Positions 35,742 through 44,929 of a stretch of DNA of 64,000 bases are shown in pieces. Below the pieces are notes generated by a model that ran no database searches, was not told the DNA's origin, and was given only the letters and a program-made list of their open reading frames with translations. Every line of letters begins with the position of its first letter. The stretch's first letter is position 1. A program made the translations under genes and the position numbers. This DNA comes from Acidobacteriaceae bacterium. Lineage in GTDB: Bacteria > Acidobacteriota > Terriglobia > Terriglobales > Acidobacteriaceae. The DNA is taken from positions 248,001-312,000 of the forward strand of contig CAHJWL010000002.1 in the NCBI GenBank assembly GCA_903642235.1, given 5' to 3'.

Positions 35742-36047
35742 CAGTCTCTCCCTCTGCTCTGCGATCAGGGACGGGTACGTGTTCGTCCTGAGAGACAGAG
35801 TAGGGATGCGGAAGACGGATGGAAATGCCTCGGAGGTGGGAGAGCGGATGACAGGTTAGGAAGTGCGCGTCGCTTTCGCATCGAGGCAACAGCCAGAGGC
35901 GCGCGGGCACGTTCCGGCGGAGCGCAATTACAGACGAGAAGCAGAATCATCGCACGCCATCGTCAGGACGACTCGTTGTAGTCACGATGTGCTGCTGTCT
36001 TGTTCGGTGGATGTATCTCTGGCATCATGGGGCTGCGGAGGTGTGCA
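35742..36047. other. 306-bp divergent intergenic region
   Basis: The gap separates the start of the collagen-like gene (minus) from the small coiled-coil membrane gene (plus). It must hold two promoters. I could not identify a convincing -35/-10 pair, repeat or RNA gene in it. Confidence 0.4.
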
Positions 36048-36263
36048 GTGAACCTAACACTTGAAGGTATTCTTATCGCTGTTTTCGCCCCGTTCCTTCC
36101 TGTCCTCATTGGCGTGCTCTTCAACAATCAACGCATCGCCAGGCTGGAGACGCGGATGGATGCCATGCAGAATCAGAGCCACGCGGATGCGTTGCTCATT
36201 TTGAAGAGCATGACAGACTTGCATGAGCGTGTCGCGAAGGTCGAGACCAGGCAGGGTCTCTGA
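36048..36263 (+). CDS. Small membrane protein with coiled coil
   Basis: A 71-residue product from a GTG at 36048 with GGAGG seven bases upstream; longer frames from 36000 lack such a signal. The N-terminal third is one hydrophobic segment (GILIAVFAPFLPVLIGVLF). The remainder is polar and has heptad-like spacing (IARLETRMDAMQNQ, LLILKSMTDLHERVAKVE), suggesting a single-pass anchor with a coiled-coil tail. I do not recognise the family. A 25-bp palindrome follows 13 bp after the stop. Confidence 0.65.
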   Translation: MNLTLEGILIAVFAPFLPVLIGVLFNNQRIARLETRMDAMQNQSHADALLILKSMTDLHERVAKVETRQGL

Positions 36264-36276
36264 TGCCTCCAGTAAT

Positions 36277-36301
36277 GAGGGTCTGATCGGATCAGACCCT
36301 C
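36277..36301. promoter_or_regulatory. 25-bp perfect inverted repeat upstream of pgm
   Basis: GAGGGTCTGATC-G-GATCAGACCCTC is a perfect 12-bp inverted repeat with a single central base. As RNA it would make a 10-bp stem with a TCGGA loop, but no T-run follows on either strand. It lies after the small membrane gene and 102 bp before pgm, so an operator or an attenuating hairpin is possible. Confidence 0.5.
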
Positions 36302-36403
36302 GAAGTGAAGTACGCTGTCGCTTTCCGCTGTGACCTGTCCTCAAGTAAAGTGGCGTTTGCTGCGCAGTGTTTGCGACGCGACGATTTGGTCCTGGAGACG
36401 TGT

Positions 36404-38050
36404 ATGAACGTGACGAATCAGCCTGGGCAGCATCCGCGGCCTGAGACTCTGGTGAGTGTGCCGAAGCTGTTGACGGCGTACTACGCACTGCATCCGGATG
36501 CGGGAGTGGCAGCGGAGCGGGTGAGCTTTGGGACGTCGGGGCATCGCGGGAGTTCGTTCGCGACGAGTTTCAATGAGGACCATATTGCGGCGATCACGCA
36601 AGCGATCTGCGAATACAGAAAAGATCAGGGGACGACGGGGCCGCTGTTTCTGGCGCAGGATACGCATGCGCTGAGCGAGCCTGCGTTTGCGACGGCGCTC
36701 GAGGTGCTGGCGGCGAACGGGGTGGCAGTCAAGGTTGACCAGGACACGGGGTATACGCCGACGCCGGTGCTCTCGCACGCCATTCTCACCTATAACGCGG
36801 GGCGAACGGATGGGCTGGCGGATGGAATCGTGATTACACCGTCGCACAATCCGCCAGAGGATGGTGGGTTCAAGTACAACCCGCCGAGTGGCGGGCCGGC
36901 GGATACGACGGCGACGAAGTGGATCGAGAACCGGGCGAATGCGCTGATCGCTGCAGGAGTGGATGGCGGCGAGATCAACCGGATGCCGTATGCACGGGCG
37001 CTGGCGGCGGGAACGACGACGAAGCACGACTACATCACGAGCTACGTCGAGGACCTCGGGAGTGTGATCGACTTCGCGGCGATCGCCGGGTCGGGACTGA
37101 CGCTGGGTGTGGATCCGCTGGGCGGGGCGGGGGTGGCGTATTGGCCGCGGATTGCCGAGCGATGGAAGCTGCCGCTCGAGGTGTTGAACAAGTATGTGGA
37201 CCCGACGTTTCGGTTTATGACGTGCGACTGGGATGGGCGGATCCGGATGGACTGCTCGAGCCCGTTTGCGATGGCGTCGATGATTGCGAATAAGGACCGA
37301 TATGACGTGAGCTGGGCGTGCGATACGGACCATGACCGGCACGGGATTGTGACGAAGACGACGGGGCTGCTGAACCCGAATCACTACCTGGCGGTGTCGA
37401 TCCAGTACCTGTTCACGCACAGGCCGGAGTGGTCGGACAAGGTTGGGATTGGGAAGACGCTGGTGTCGTCGTCGATCATTGACCGGGTGGCGAAGGGGCT
37501 GGGGCGGCCGATGCTGGAGGTGCCGGTGGGCTTCAAGTGGTTTGTGGATGGGCTGATGGATGGGACGCTGGGGTTTGTGGGCGAGGAGTCGGCCGGAGCG
37601 ACGTTCTTGCGGCGGAACGGAAAGGTCTGGACGACGGATAAGGACGGCTTGATTTTGGGGCTGCTGGCGGCGGAGATGACGGCGACGACGGGCAAGGACC
37701 CGGGGCTGCTGTACGGCGAGCTGACGGCGAAATACGGCGATCCGGTGTACCAGCGGATTGACGCGAAGGCGACCAAGGAGCAGAAGGCGAAGCTGGGGAA
37801 ACTGACGTCGAGCGAGGTAACGGCGACGACGCTGGCGGGGGAGAAGATTACGGGGGTCTTGACGGAGGCTCCGGGGAACCACGCGGCAATTGGCGGGCTG
37901 AAGGTGACGACGGCGGATGGCTGGTTTGCGGCGCGGCCTTCGGGAACCGAGGACGTGTACAAGATCTATGCCGAGAGCTTCAAGGGCGCGGAGCAGCTGA
38001 AGGCGATACAGACCGAGGCGCAGACGCTGGTGGATGGGGCGATCGGTTGA
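36404..38050 (+). CDS. pgm: Phosphoglucomutase (alpha-D-glucose phosphate-specific)
   Basis: The ATG at 36404 (MNVTNQPGQHP) has GGAGA about seven bases upstream and gives 548 residues, the usual length for this bacterial type. Key motifs are SFGTSGHRGSS near the N-terminus, the phosphoserine loop VITPSHNPPEDGGFKYNPP (given as function: active-site serine), the metal loop CDTDHDRHG, GEESAGATFLR and the C-terminal RPSGTEDVYKIYAE phosphate-binding loop. It interconverts glucose 1- and 6-phosphate and so feeds nucleotide-sugar supply, which fits a genome segment rich in polysaccharide genes. It converges on hflX without a visible terminator in the 62-bp gap. Confidence 0.95.
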   Translation: MNVTNQPGQHPRPETLVSVPKLLTAYYALHPDAGVAAERVSFGTSGHRGSSFATSFNEDHIAAITQAICEYRKDQGTTGPLFLAQDTHALSEPAFATALEVLAANGVAVKVDQDTGYTPTPVLSHAILTYNAGRTDGLADGIVITPSHNPPEDGGFKYNPPSGGPADTTATKWIENRANALIAAGVDGGEINRMPYARALAAGTTTKHDYITSYVEDLGSVIDFAAIAGSGLTLGVDPLGGAGVAYWPRIAERWKLPLEVLNKYVDPTFRFMTCDWDGRIRMDCSSPFAMASMIANKDRYDVSWACDTDHDRHGIVTKTTGLLNPNHYLAVSIQYLFTHRPEWSDKVGIGKTLVSSSIIDRVAKGLGRPMLEVPVGFKWFVDGLMDGTLGFVGEESAGATFLRRNGKVWTTDKDGLILGLLAAEMTATTGKDPGLLYGELTAKYGDPVYQRIDAKATKEQKAKLGKLTSSEVTATTLAGEKITGVLTEAPGNHAAIGGLKVTTADGWFAARPSGTEDVYKIYAESFKGAEQLKAIQTEAQTLVDGAIG

Positions 38051-38112
38051 TGCTGAGACGACACTAAGGAAGGGTCGCGGTGAGTTCCAGCAGTGGCGGG
38101 AGTGGATCCTGG

Positions 38113-39660
38113 TTACTGCGCCTGAAGGTGCTCGGCCGGGCGTTCCTGTTTGTCACGAAAGCGGCGGTAGCGGTCGAGGAGCGAGGCTGGTCCCCGGGCG
38201 CGGAGAAAGACGAGGTTGCCTTCGAAGCGTTTCTCATCGATGATGGCTCCGCCTTCGAGCGAAGCGAGGATGGCGCCTTCGGATTGGGGGAGACGAAAGC
38301 TGGTCTCGACGAGCGGATCGACGATGAGAGCGGCGTCGATGGCGAGCAGAAGCTGGTCAAGGCCAGTGTGCTCGAGTGAGGAGACAGGGACGGCGTCGCG
38401 GTCGATAGAGAGGTGGGCGCGCTCGTCCGGCGGGACGAGATCGATCTTGTTCAGGACCTGGATGACAGGCTTTGCGGAGACGGCGAGCTCGGTCAGGACC
38501 TTTTCCACCTGTGATTTCTGCTCGTCGCGCGTGGGGCTGGAGGCATCCTGGACATGAAGGAGGATCTCGGCGCGTTCGACCTCTTCGAGGGTGGCGCGGA
38601 AGCTGGTGACGAGGGTGTGGGGCAGGTTGCGGATGAAGCCGACCGTATCGGAGAGCAGGATTTTGCGGCGGGACGGAAGCTGCAGTTGGCGGAGCTTGGG
38701 ATCGAGCGTGGCGAACATGCGGCTGGACTCGAGGACGCCGGCCTCGGTAAGAGCGTTGAAGAGGGTGCTCTTGCCGGCGTTGGTGTAGCCGACGAGAGCG
38801 ACGACGGGAACAGGGACGGCCTCGCGGCGCTGGCGCTGCTGATGGCGGATGCGGCGGACGGAGTCGAGCTGGGTCTTGATGTGGTCGAGGCGGAGATTGA
38901 TCTTGCGGCGATCGGTCTCGAGCTGGGTCTCGCCCGGGCCACGGGTGCCGATGCCGCCGCCGAGCTGGGACATGGCGCGGCCGCGACCGGCGAGGCGGGG
39001 CAGCTGGTACTCAAGCTGTGCGAGCTCCACCTGGAGCTGGCCCTCGCGGGTGCGGGCGTGGCGGGCGAAGATGTCGAGGATGAGCTGCGAGCGGTCGATG
39101 ACGTGGCAGGTGAGGCGGGCTTCGATGTTGCGGAGCTGCGAGGGGGTGAGGTCGTGGTCGAAGAGGACGAGCGACGCATTGGTGCTGGCGACGGCGCCGA
39201 CGATCTCTTCGAGCTTGCCCTCGCCGACGAGGCTGAAGGGATCGGCCCGCTGACGGCGCTGGACGAGGGTAGCAGCGATGGTCGCACCGGCCGAGCGTGC
39301 GAGTTCTTCAAACTCGGCGCGGCTGGCCTCGAAGTCCAGAGCGGAGGCGGCAGGAAGCGGGAGCTCGTCTTCTCCGGCGATGACGGCGGCAGAGGTGCGG
39401 GCGAGGCGGGCAGCGCTGGTGAGCTGTTTGCGCTTGCGAAGCTCGCCGGTGAACTCGGCGACAACGAGGACGGCGAGCTCCTGCTCTGTCTGCGAGGTGC
39501 GGAGTTCGCGGGCGAGGAGTGCGGCGTCCTGGGCTTCGCTGGCTTCGACAAGGCTGCGGCGACCTGATCGGGCACGCGTGCGGCGGGTCTGCGGATCGTC
39601 CGGAACGGCATCCAACGGGTCTTTTGGGGTGGCTTCCTGCAGGGCTTTTTTGCTGGTCAA
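38113..39660 (-). CDS. hflX: Ribosome-associated GTPase HflX
   Basis: A 515-residue protein with an N-terminal HflX domain ([31 protein letters not shown]), the subfamily motif [15 protein letters not shown] at about residue 236-250, then the G domain: G1 [10 protein letters not shown]3 [11 protein letters not shown] and G4 NKIDL. HflX rescues stalled 70S ribosomes by splitting subunits. The N-terminal tail of about 90 residues is longer than in E. coli HflX. The only start in reach is a TTG at 39660, just after an in-frame TGA, with no strong ribosome-binding site, so the N-terminus is uncertain. Confidence 0.93.
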   Translation of the reverse strand: MTSKKALQEATPKDPLDAVPDDPQTRRTRARSGRRSLVEASEAQDAALLARELRTSQTEQELAVLVVAEFTGELRKRKQLTSAARLARTSAAVIAGEDELPLPAASALDFEASRAEFEELARSAGATIAATLVQRRQRADPFSLVGEGKLEEIVGAVASTNASLVLFDHDLTPSQLRNIEARLTCHVIDRSQLILDIFARHARTREGQLQVELAQLEYQLPRLAGRGRAMSQLGGGIGTRGPGETQLETDRRKINLRLDHIKTQLDSVRRIRHQQRQRREAVPVPVVALVGYTNAGKSTLFNALTEAGVLESSRMFATLDPKLRQLQLPSRRKILLSDTVGFIRNLPHTLVTSFRATLEEVERAEILLHVQDASSPTRDEQKSQVEKVLTELAVSAKPVIQVLNKIDLVPPDERAHLSIDRDAVPVSSLEHTGLDQLLLAIDAALIVDPLVETSFRLPQSEGAILASLEGGAIIDEKRFEGNLVFLRARGPASLLDRYRRFRDKQERPAEHLQAQ

Positions 39661-39942
39661 GATGTCTCACTTCAGGGCCGAGACGCTCGCCGGCTCACCT
39701 CTGATGATACGCAAGGGCGACCCATTTGCGTCGGCAGGAGCGAGGCCCGGCGCCAGCGACTTTCATGCAGATGATGCCGAGAGGTGCAGGTATCGTCCCC
39801 AACACAACGCGCCAGATTCTTCAGCCGTTTCTCGAGGAAAGCCCCGAGCCGAAGGTAAGACGTAATCCTCCGCTGCGACGATTGGTTTGACTTCCGCCAT
39901 GGGGTGGCGAAGGATTGTGGCGAGAGGAGCTCACGATATCTC

Positions 39943-41823
39943 ATGAAGACTTCCACGTTGACGGCAGCCGAGACCCTCGGCCAGTCCCATTTCGAGACCG
40001 CTTCCAGCAAGCCGCTGACGACGAACAAGCACCTGATCCGCTGGGTAGAGAAGATGGCAGACCTGACCCAGCCGGAGTCGATCCACTGGATCGACGGATC
40101 GCAGGCGGAGTACGACATGCTGTGCGACAGGCTGGTCGAGGCGGGGACATTTACGCGACTGCACCCGGAGCTGTGGCCGGGGTGCTTTTATGCGCGGTCG
40201 GCTCCGAACGATGTGGCGCGCGTGGAGGATCGGACGTTTCTCTGTTCCTTAAGCCGCGACGCGGCGGGTCCGACGAACAACTGGGAAGACCCGTTCGCAA
40301 TGCGAAAGAAGCTGAAGGGGCTGTTTCGCGGAGCGATGCGGGGCCGCGTGATGTATGTGCTGCCGTACTCGATGGGGCCGGTGGGCAGCCCGATGAGCCA
40401 GATCGGCGTGCAGCTGACAGACTCGGCGTATGCGGTGGTGAATATGCGGATTATGGCGCGTATCGGCGCGCCGGTGTTTCGCGAGATCGACAAGGATGAA
40501 AAGCGGGTGGTGCCGTGCATGCACACGGTGGGCGCGCCGCTCGGGCCGGGCGAGCAGGATGTGACGTGGCCGTGCAATGAGCTGAAGTACATCGTGCATT
40601 TTCCGGAGACGCGCGAGATCTGGAGCTACGGATCGGGCTATGGGGGCAATGCACTGCTGGGCAAGAAGTGCTTTGCGCTGCGGATTGCCTCAAACATTGC
40701 GCGGGACGAGGGATGGATGGCGGAGCACATGCTGATTGTGGGTGTGGAGTCTCCGAAGGACGCTGCAGGCAGGAGCGAAAAGACGTATGTGGCGGCGGCA
40801 TTTCCGTCAGCGTGCGGGAAGACGAACTTTGCGATGATGATTCCACCGGCGGGGTTTGAAGGCTGGAAGGTCTGGACGGTAGGGGACGATATCGCCTGGA
40901 TCAAGCCGGACGCGAACGGGCAGCTGCGGGCAATCAATCCGGAGGCGGGATTCTTCGGAGTGGCTCCGGGGACGAGCGCAAAGACGAATCCAAATGCGAT
41001 GGCGACACTTCAGCGGAACACGATCTTTACCAACGTGGCGCTGACGCCGGAGGGCGGCGTGTGGTGGGAGGGCATGACGGACGTGCCGCCGGCGGAGTGC
41101 CTGGACTGGCGAGGAAATGTCTGGACGCCGGAGATTGCGAAGGAAACGGGCGCAACGGCGGCGCATCCGAATGGGCGGTTCACAGCGCCGGCAGCGCAGT
41201 GTCCGACGATTGACCCGGCGTGGGAGGATGCGGCAGGCGTGCCGATTGCGGCATTTCTGTTCGGCGGACGGCGATCGACGACGATGCCGCTGGTGGCGGA
41301 GAGCTTCAACTGGTCAGCAGGCGTCTATGCCGGGGCGACGATGGGGTCGGAGACGACGGCGGCGGCGGGTGGGGCGCTGGGCAAGGTGCGGCGCGATCCA
41401 ATGGCAATGCTTCCCTTCTGCGGATATCACATGGCGGACTACTTCCGGCACTGGATCCGGATGCAGCGGTCCCTGACAAAGACGCCGCGGATCTTCACGG
41501 TGAACTGGTTCCGAAAGGATGCGGAGGGACGGTTTGTCTGGCCGGGGTACTCCGAGAACATGCGGGTGCTGGCGTGGGTGGTGGACCGGGTGCGTGGACG
41601 AGTGGCAGCGCGTGAGACACCGATCGGCTGGACGCCGTACTACGAAGATATGCGGTGGGAAGGAATGAGTTTCCCGGCGAAGGAGTTCGCGGCACTGGAG
41701 CAGGTGGACCGGGAGCAATGGAAGGCGGAGGTCATGGGGCATGAGGAGCTGTTTCTGCAGCTGCACGATCATTTACCTCCGGAGATGATCTACGAGCGAG
41801 AGCTGCTTATCTGCCGCTTATAG
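39943..41823 (+). CDS. pckG: Phosphoenolpyruvate carboxykinase (GTP)
   Basis: The 626-residue enzyme starts at ATG 39943 ([10 protein letters not shown]); a GTG at 39904 would add 13 residues without support. AGGAG occurs but is about 14 bases upstream, further than usual. Diagnostic motifs are the P-loop [12 protein letters not shown], the PEPCK loop region [27 protein letters not shown] and [18 protein letters not shown]. The GTP-type enzyme converts oxaloacetate to PEP and sets gluconeogenic flux. It is a single-gene unit divergent from hflX and followed by the hairpin cluster at 41885-41996. Confidence 0.96.
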   Translation: MKTSTLTAAETLGQSHFETASSKPLTTNKHLIRWVEKMADLTQPESIHWIDGSQAEYDMLCDRLVEAGTFTRLHPELWPGCFYARSAPNDVARVEDRTFLCSLSRDAAGPTNNWEDPFAMRKKLKGLFRGAMRGRVMYVLPYSMGPVGSPMSQIGVQLTDSAYAVVNMRIMARIGAPVFREIDKDEKRVVPCMHTVGAPLGPGEQDVTWPCNELKYIVHFPETREIWSYGSGYGGNALLGKKCFALRIASNIARDEGWMAEHMLIVGVESPKDAAGRSEKTYVAAAFPSACGKTNFAMMIPPAGFEGWKVWTVGDDIAWIKPDANGQLRAINPEAGFFGVAPGTSAKTNPNAMATLQRNTIFTNVALTPEGGVWWEGMTDVPPAECLDWRGNVWTPEIAKETGATAAHPNGRFTAPAAQCPTIDPAWEDAAGVPIAAFLFGGRRSTTMPLVAESFNWSAGVYAGATMGSETTAAAGGALGKVRRDPMAMLPFCGYHMADYFRHWIRMQRSLTKTPRIFTVNWFRKDAEGRFVWPGYSENMRVLAWVVDRVRGRVAARETPIGWTPYYEDMRWEGMSFPAKEFAALEQVDREQWKAEVMGHEELFLQLHDHLPPEMIYERELLICRL

Positions 41824-41853
41824 GGTCACGCGGAGCTTTTCACACCGAAAAGG

Positions 41854-41882
41854 TTGACAGACAGGCGTAAAAACAGTAACGT
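41854..41882 (+). promoter_or_regulatory. Sigma70-type promoter after pckG
   Basis: A perfect -35 TTGACA (41854-41859), a 17-bp spacer and TAACGT (41877-41882), which keeps the three most conserved -10 positions. Transcription would start near 41889, just before the UUCG hairpin, with no coding sequence downstream before two terminator-like structures. Confidence 0.55.
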
Positions 41883-41888
41883 TTGGGA

Positions 41889-41998
41889 GTGGCAAGACTC
41901 CCTTCGGGTTGAGTCAGTCATAACGAAGTCCACCCACTTCGTTGTTTTATAAGGAACACCCACGCATCAGCCCCCACCGCGCTGCGTGGGTTTCCTCT
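41889..41998 (+). ncRNA. Candidate small RNA with three hairpins
   Basis: Hairpin 1 pairs GACTC (41896-41900) with GAGTC (41911-41915) under a CC-TTCG-GG tetraloop. Hairpin 2 pairs AACGAAGT (41922-41929) with ACTTCGTT (41936-41943), loop CCACCC, followed by GTTTTAT. Hairpin 3 pairs 41952-41966 with 41983-41996 (14 bp, one bulge), loop of 16 mostly C residues, followed by CTCTTT. Both larger loops are C-rich, a pattern found in RNAs that pair with ribosome-binding sites. Tandem terminators of pckG are the alternative. Confidence 0.5.
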
Positions 41999-42031
41999 TT
42001 AAGCGACGGTTTTCTCAGCTTTCAAGTGCTC

Positions 42032-42059
42032 GAGAAAAGGCCCCCTGAGCAAGGGGGCC
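42032..42059 (-). terminator. Rho-independent terminator of the PEP-CTERM gene
   Basis: On the minus strand GGCCCCCT-TGCTC-AGGGGGCC forms an 8-bp GC-rich stem followed by TTTTCTC. It lies about 160 bp after the stop at 42219. On the plus strand a flanking TTTTCTC (42010-42016) could extend pairing with GAGAAAA (42032-42038). Confidence 0.8.
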
Positions 42060-42218
42060 AACGTGACTTCCTACGCTGAGCATAATCAAGACCTGCGGGT
42101 TTGTTCCAGGAAGCGGAGGCAAGAGGAGGGGTTCCAACCTGTCCCGTGCCCAGTATTCCGTGTTGGTCTGCAGCTTTAGTCGGAAGCAACTCCTGCTCCC
42201 GAGATACGCTCTCCTCCC

Positions 42219-42911
42219 CTATCGTCCAGAGCGACGGCGGGCGGCGGTAAAGACACCGGCACCCCCGGTCAGAAGAAGGACGATGCTGCTGGGCTCCGGC
42301 ACAGGAGCCAGGGGTGGCGCGACGGGCGGAGCGGATGGTGGAAGTGTAACCGGGGGCGCTCCGCTGGGAGTCCTGACGCTCCCACCAAAGCCGGGGCCGG
42401 CACCGGGTCCGAAGACCGGATAGTAGGGACCGCTCGAGGGGACCTCTGTGTTGGCAGACGGACCGTCATAGGCGGGCGGAGCATTTTCAGCGATCAGCGT
42501 CTCGTCACCAGGAGCCGAATCGAGATCCACCGGTCCGCCCATCGCCATCTCGGAGATGAACTCGTCCGGCGCCATACGGGCGTCCAGAACCTGCGGTGCG
42601 GGATCCACCGGCAGTTCACCGCAGAGCACATCGAACTTCTTGAGCATCTGCGCCGGTGTGAGGTGCGGGCGCACACTCGAGACATGTGTCGGTACCGGCT
42701 TTGGAGAAGGGGTGGTCAACTCAACGAGCTTGCGGTGGGCGTAGGCGCGAGCACGATGTCTGGCTGCGAGCAACTTTTGTGTACTGGTCTTCTCAGCCAG
42801 CGCCTTCTTATAGTCGGCAAGCCATTTCTGGCAGTCTGTGGAGGCGCTCACTCCGCGGGCGGTCATCACGATCAAGGCAAAGGTCAACAAAAGGAACAAG
42901 GGTTTACGCAT
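42219..42911 (-). CDS. PEP-CTERM sorting-domain protein
   Basis: The ATG at 42911 has AGGTGA upstream and begins a clear signal peptide (MRKPLFLLLTFALIVM...VSAS, to about residue 24). The mature part (about 25-200) holds an early basic helical region rich in Ala/Arg/Lys and a Pro/Gly/Ser-rich tail. The last 27 residues are a PEP-CTERM signal: VPEPSSIVLLL, a membrane segment and RRRSGR. Exosortase (EpsH/XrtA type) should cleave this tail during export; no exosortase gene is in the window. Such proteins are usually tied to extracellular polysaccharide. A sigma54-like site lies upstream. The function of the mature domain is unknown. Confidence 0.85.
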   Translation of the reverse strand: MRKPLFLLLTFALIVMTARGVSASTDCQKWLADYKKALAEKTSTQKLLAARHRARAYAHRKLVELTTPSPKPVPTHVSSVRPHLTPAQMLKKFDVLCGELPVDPAPQVLDARMAPDEFISEMAMGGPVDLDSAPGDETLIAENAPPAYDGPSANTEVPSSGPYYPVFGPGAGPGFGGSVRTPSGAPPVTLPPSAPPVAPPLAPVPEPSSIVLLLTGGAGVFTAARRRSGR

Positions 42912-42920
42912 TCTGGTCAC

Positions 42921-43243
42921 CTAAGAGAGTGGCTTTCTGTACAGAGTAATAGCATTTGCCGGGCCAAAGTCTACGCAAAACAATGCGGGGTTAAGTGCAA
43001 GAAATCTCAAGTTGCCACGATAGGGGAAAGAACCTTTTCCGTGCACTTCTGCAATTTGTTGCACTCATATGGAGACATGCGTTCCAAATTCATCCGGGCA
43101 ACCATCTCTGCGCAGCGCGTAAATGATGGCATTTGAGAGGTTGAGATCATTCCTTCACTCCTCGGCACGACTCAGGGTAGTTACTGGCCACCACCGAAGC
43201 GCCTTGAATGCTGTATCGGCAGACGGTGGCATAGACTTTACAG
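42921..43243. other. 323-bp divergent intergenic region
   Basis: The gap lies between the PEP-CTERM gene (minus) and the MFS exporter gene (plus). Apart from the sigma54-like site at 42951-42966 I see no gene, repeat or RNA structure. The MFS promoter should lie in the right half but is not recognisable. Confidence 0.4.
42951..42966 (-). promoter_or_regulatory. Sigma54-like promoter of the PEP-CTERM gene
   Basis: Minus-strand sequence TGGCCCGGCAAATGCT has the invariant GG and GC separated by exactly 10 bp (consensus TGGCACG-N4-TTGCW). The -12 GC lies about 41 bp before the ATG at 42911, giving a leader of about 30 nt. PEP-CTERM genes under sigma54 and PrsK/PrsR control are known in Proteobacteria. 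Confidence 0.5.
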
Positions 43244-44929
43244 GTGCCTCTGACGAACACAGAGACCGACGCAACTCCAGAGGAACCAATCTCCAAGCCT
43301 GTACGCGATACGGGTTTTGCGCCGTTGCGGATTGCGCTCTTTCGCGACCGATGGCTCGCGTCGACGATCTCCTCCGTCGGCACATGGATGCAGGACACGG
43401 CCGGCACCTGGCTTATGACGGTGCTCACCACGAGCCCGCTTCTGGTCGCGCTAATGCAGACAGCCGCCAGTCTGCCGGTTCTGCTTCTCGGCCTGCTCGC
43501 GGGAGCAACGGCAGACATCTTCGACAGGCGGCAGCTGCTGATCTTCTGGCAGATCTGGATGCTGGTAAGCGTCGCTATCCTGGCCGTGTTTACGTTGTTG
43601 GGGCATGTCTCACCGTGGGCCTTGCTGGGCTTCACGTTCCTGCTGAACGTGGGGTCGGCGATGAACAATCCGGCCTGGCAGGCGATCGTGCCGGAGCTGG
43701 TGCCGCGGGAGCTGATTCCGGACACGGTGTCGCTCAATGCGGCGAGCAATAATCTGGCACGAGCGCTTGGACCGGCGCTGGGCGGCCTTATGGTGGCGGG
43801 ATTTGCCAGTGTGCATGGCGGCGCGGGATCGGTGTTCCTGTTGAACGCGCTTTCCTTTGCGGGCGTGATCTGGGTGCTGGTGCGATGGAAAAGAACGCCG
43901 CTGTTCAAGAGCGCGCTGCCGGCAGAGCGAATCGCGGGGTCCATCCGATCAGGCCTGCGGTATGTGCGGTACTCGCCGACACTGCAGTCTTCGCTGATTC
44001 GTGCGTTTACCTTTACCTTCTTCGTTTCAGGAATCTGGTCGCTGCTGGCTGTGGTAGCGAAACGGGATTTGCGAGCAGGAGCGCTTGGCTACGGAATTCT
44101 AAACGGGTCGCTCGGTGCAGGGGCTGTGATCGCGGCAACGCAGCTGCCGAAGATCCGCCGACGGTTCACCGCGGACAAGATCATCGCGGCCTCCTCGATC
44201 TATCAGGGAGTGACGCTGATCGCGCTGGCTCTGATCCATACGCCGTGGATCGTGATTCCGATGCTGGTCGTGTCAGGCTTTGCATGGACGAGCACGATGT
44301 CGCAGCTGAATGTGAGCGTGCAGCTGGCGGTTCCGGCGTGGGTTCAGGCGCGGGCGCTGGGAACGTACCTGATGACCTTTCAGGGTGGGATGGCTCTGGG
44401 ATCAATCACCTGGGGCTTCGTCGCGGAGCATGGGTCAACCAATGCGGCGCTGCTCTCAGCCGGTGTGGGGCTGGTGGCATCACTGCCGCTGGTGCGCCGC
44501 TTTCATATTCTGCAGGGCGCCATCCCGCATCACACACCTTATATCTTCAAGCGGCCCGCGCCAGAGCTGGCGGCGGTGCCGGGAGCCGAGAACGACCCGA
44601 GTGAAGGCCCGGTGCGGATTACGGTTGAATACCACGTGCCGCTGGCCCGCTACACCGAATTTACACACGCTATCCACGAGCTACGGGGCGTGCGTCTGCG
44701 GGACGGTGCGATGCGCTGGGGCATCTACCGGGAGGCGGAGGATCCGGAGCATTTGATTGAAAGCTTCATCATGGAGTCCTGGCTGGAGTACCTGCGCTCC
44801 CGGGAGCGAGTGACGGCCGCGGACACGATCCTTCGTGACCGGGTCTATGCGATGCACGAAGGACAGGTGCCGCCCCGCGTCTCTCACCAGATTTACGTGC
44901 GAGAGATTACGCCGGCTTTGGCGGTCTGA
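43244..44929 (+). CDS. MFS exporter of the MFS_3 (EntS-like) family with C-terminal domain
   Basis: The 561-residue protein has 10-12 membrane segments in the first about 420 residues, with motifs SVGTWMQDTAGTWLM, MNNPAWQAIVPELVPRE and LNAASNNLARALGPALGG that mark the MFS_3 group of small-molecule exporters. About 130 extra residues at the C-terminus (VRITVEYHVPLARYTEF, MRWGIYREAEDP) form a soluble, ABM-like domain found in a subset of this family. The natural substrate is unknown. The GTG at 43244 has no good ribosome-binding site, so the N-terminus is provisional. Confidence 0.85.
   Translation: MPLTNTETDATPEEPISKPVRDTGFAPLRIALFRDRWLASTISSVGTWMQDTAGTWLMTVLTTSPLLVALMQTAASLPVLLLGLLAGATADIFDRRQLLIFWQIWMLVSVAILAVFTLLGHVSPWALLGFTFLLNVGSAMNNPAWQAIVPELVPRELIPDTVSLNAASNNLARALGPALGGLMVAGFASVHGGAGSVFLLNALSFAGVIWVLVRWKRTPLFKSALPAERIAGSIRSGLRYVRYSPTLQSSLIRAFTFTFFVSGIWSLLAVVAKRDLRAGALGYGILNGSLGAGAVIAATQLPKIRRRFTADKIIAASSIYQGVTLIALALIHTPWIVIPMLVVSGFAWTSTMSQLNVSVQLAVPAWVQARALGTYLMTFQGGMALGSITWGFVAEHGSTNAALLSAGVGLVASLPLVRRFHILQGAIPHHTPYIFKRPAPELAAVPGAENDPSEGPVRITVEYHVPLARYTEFTHAIHELRGVRLRDGAMRWGIYREAEDPEHLIESFIMESWLEYLRSRERVTAADTILRDRVYAMHEGQVPPRVSHQIYVREITPALAV

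Noticed and set aside
36341-37882. A 513-codon minus-strand frame with an Arg/Pro/His-rich product
   Set aside because: It is antisense to pgm, and its composition is that of a shadow frame.
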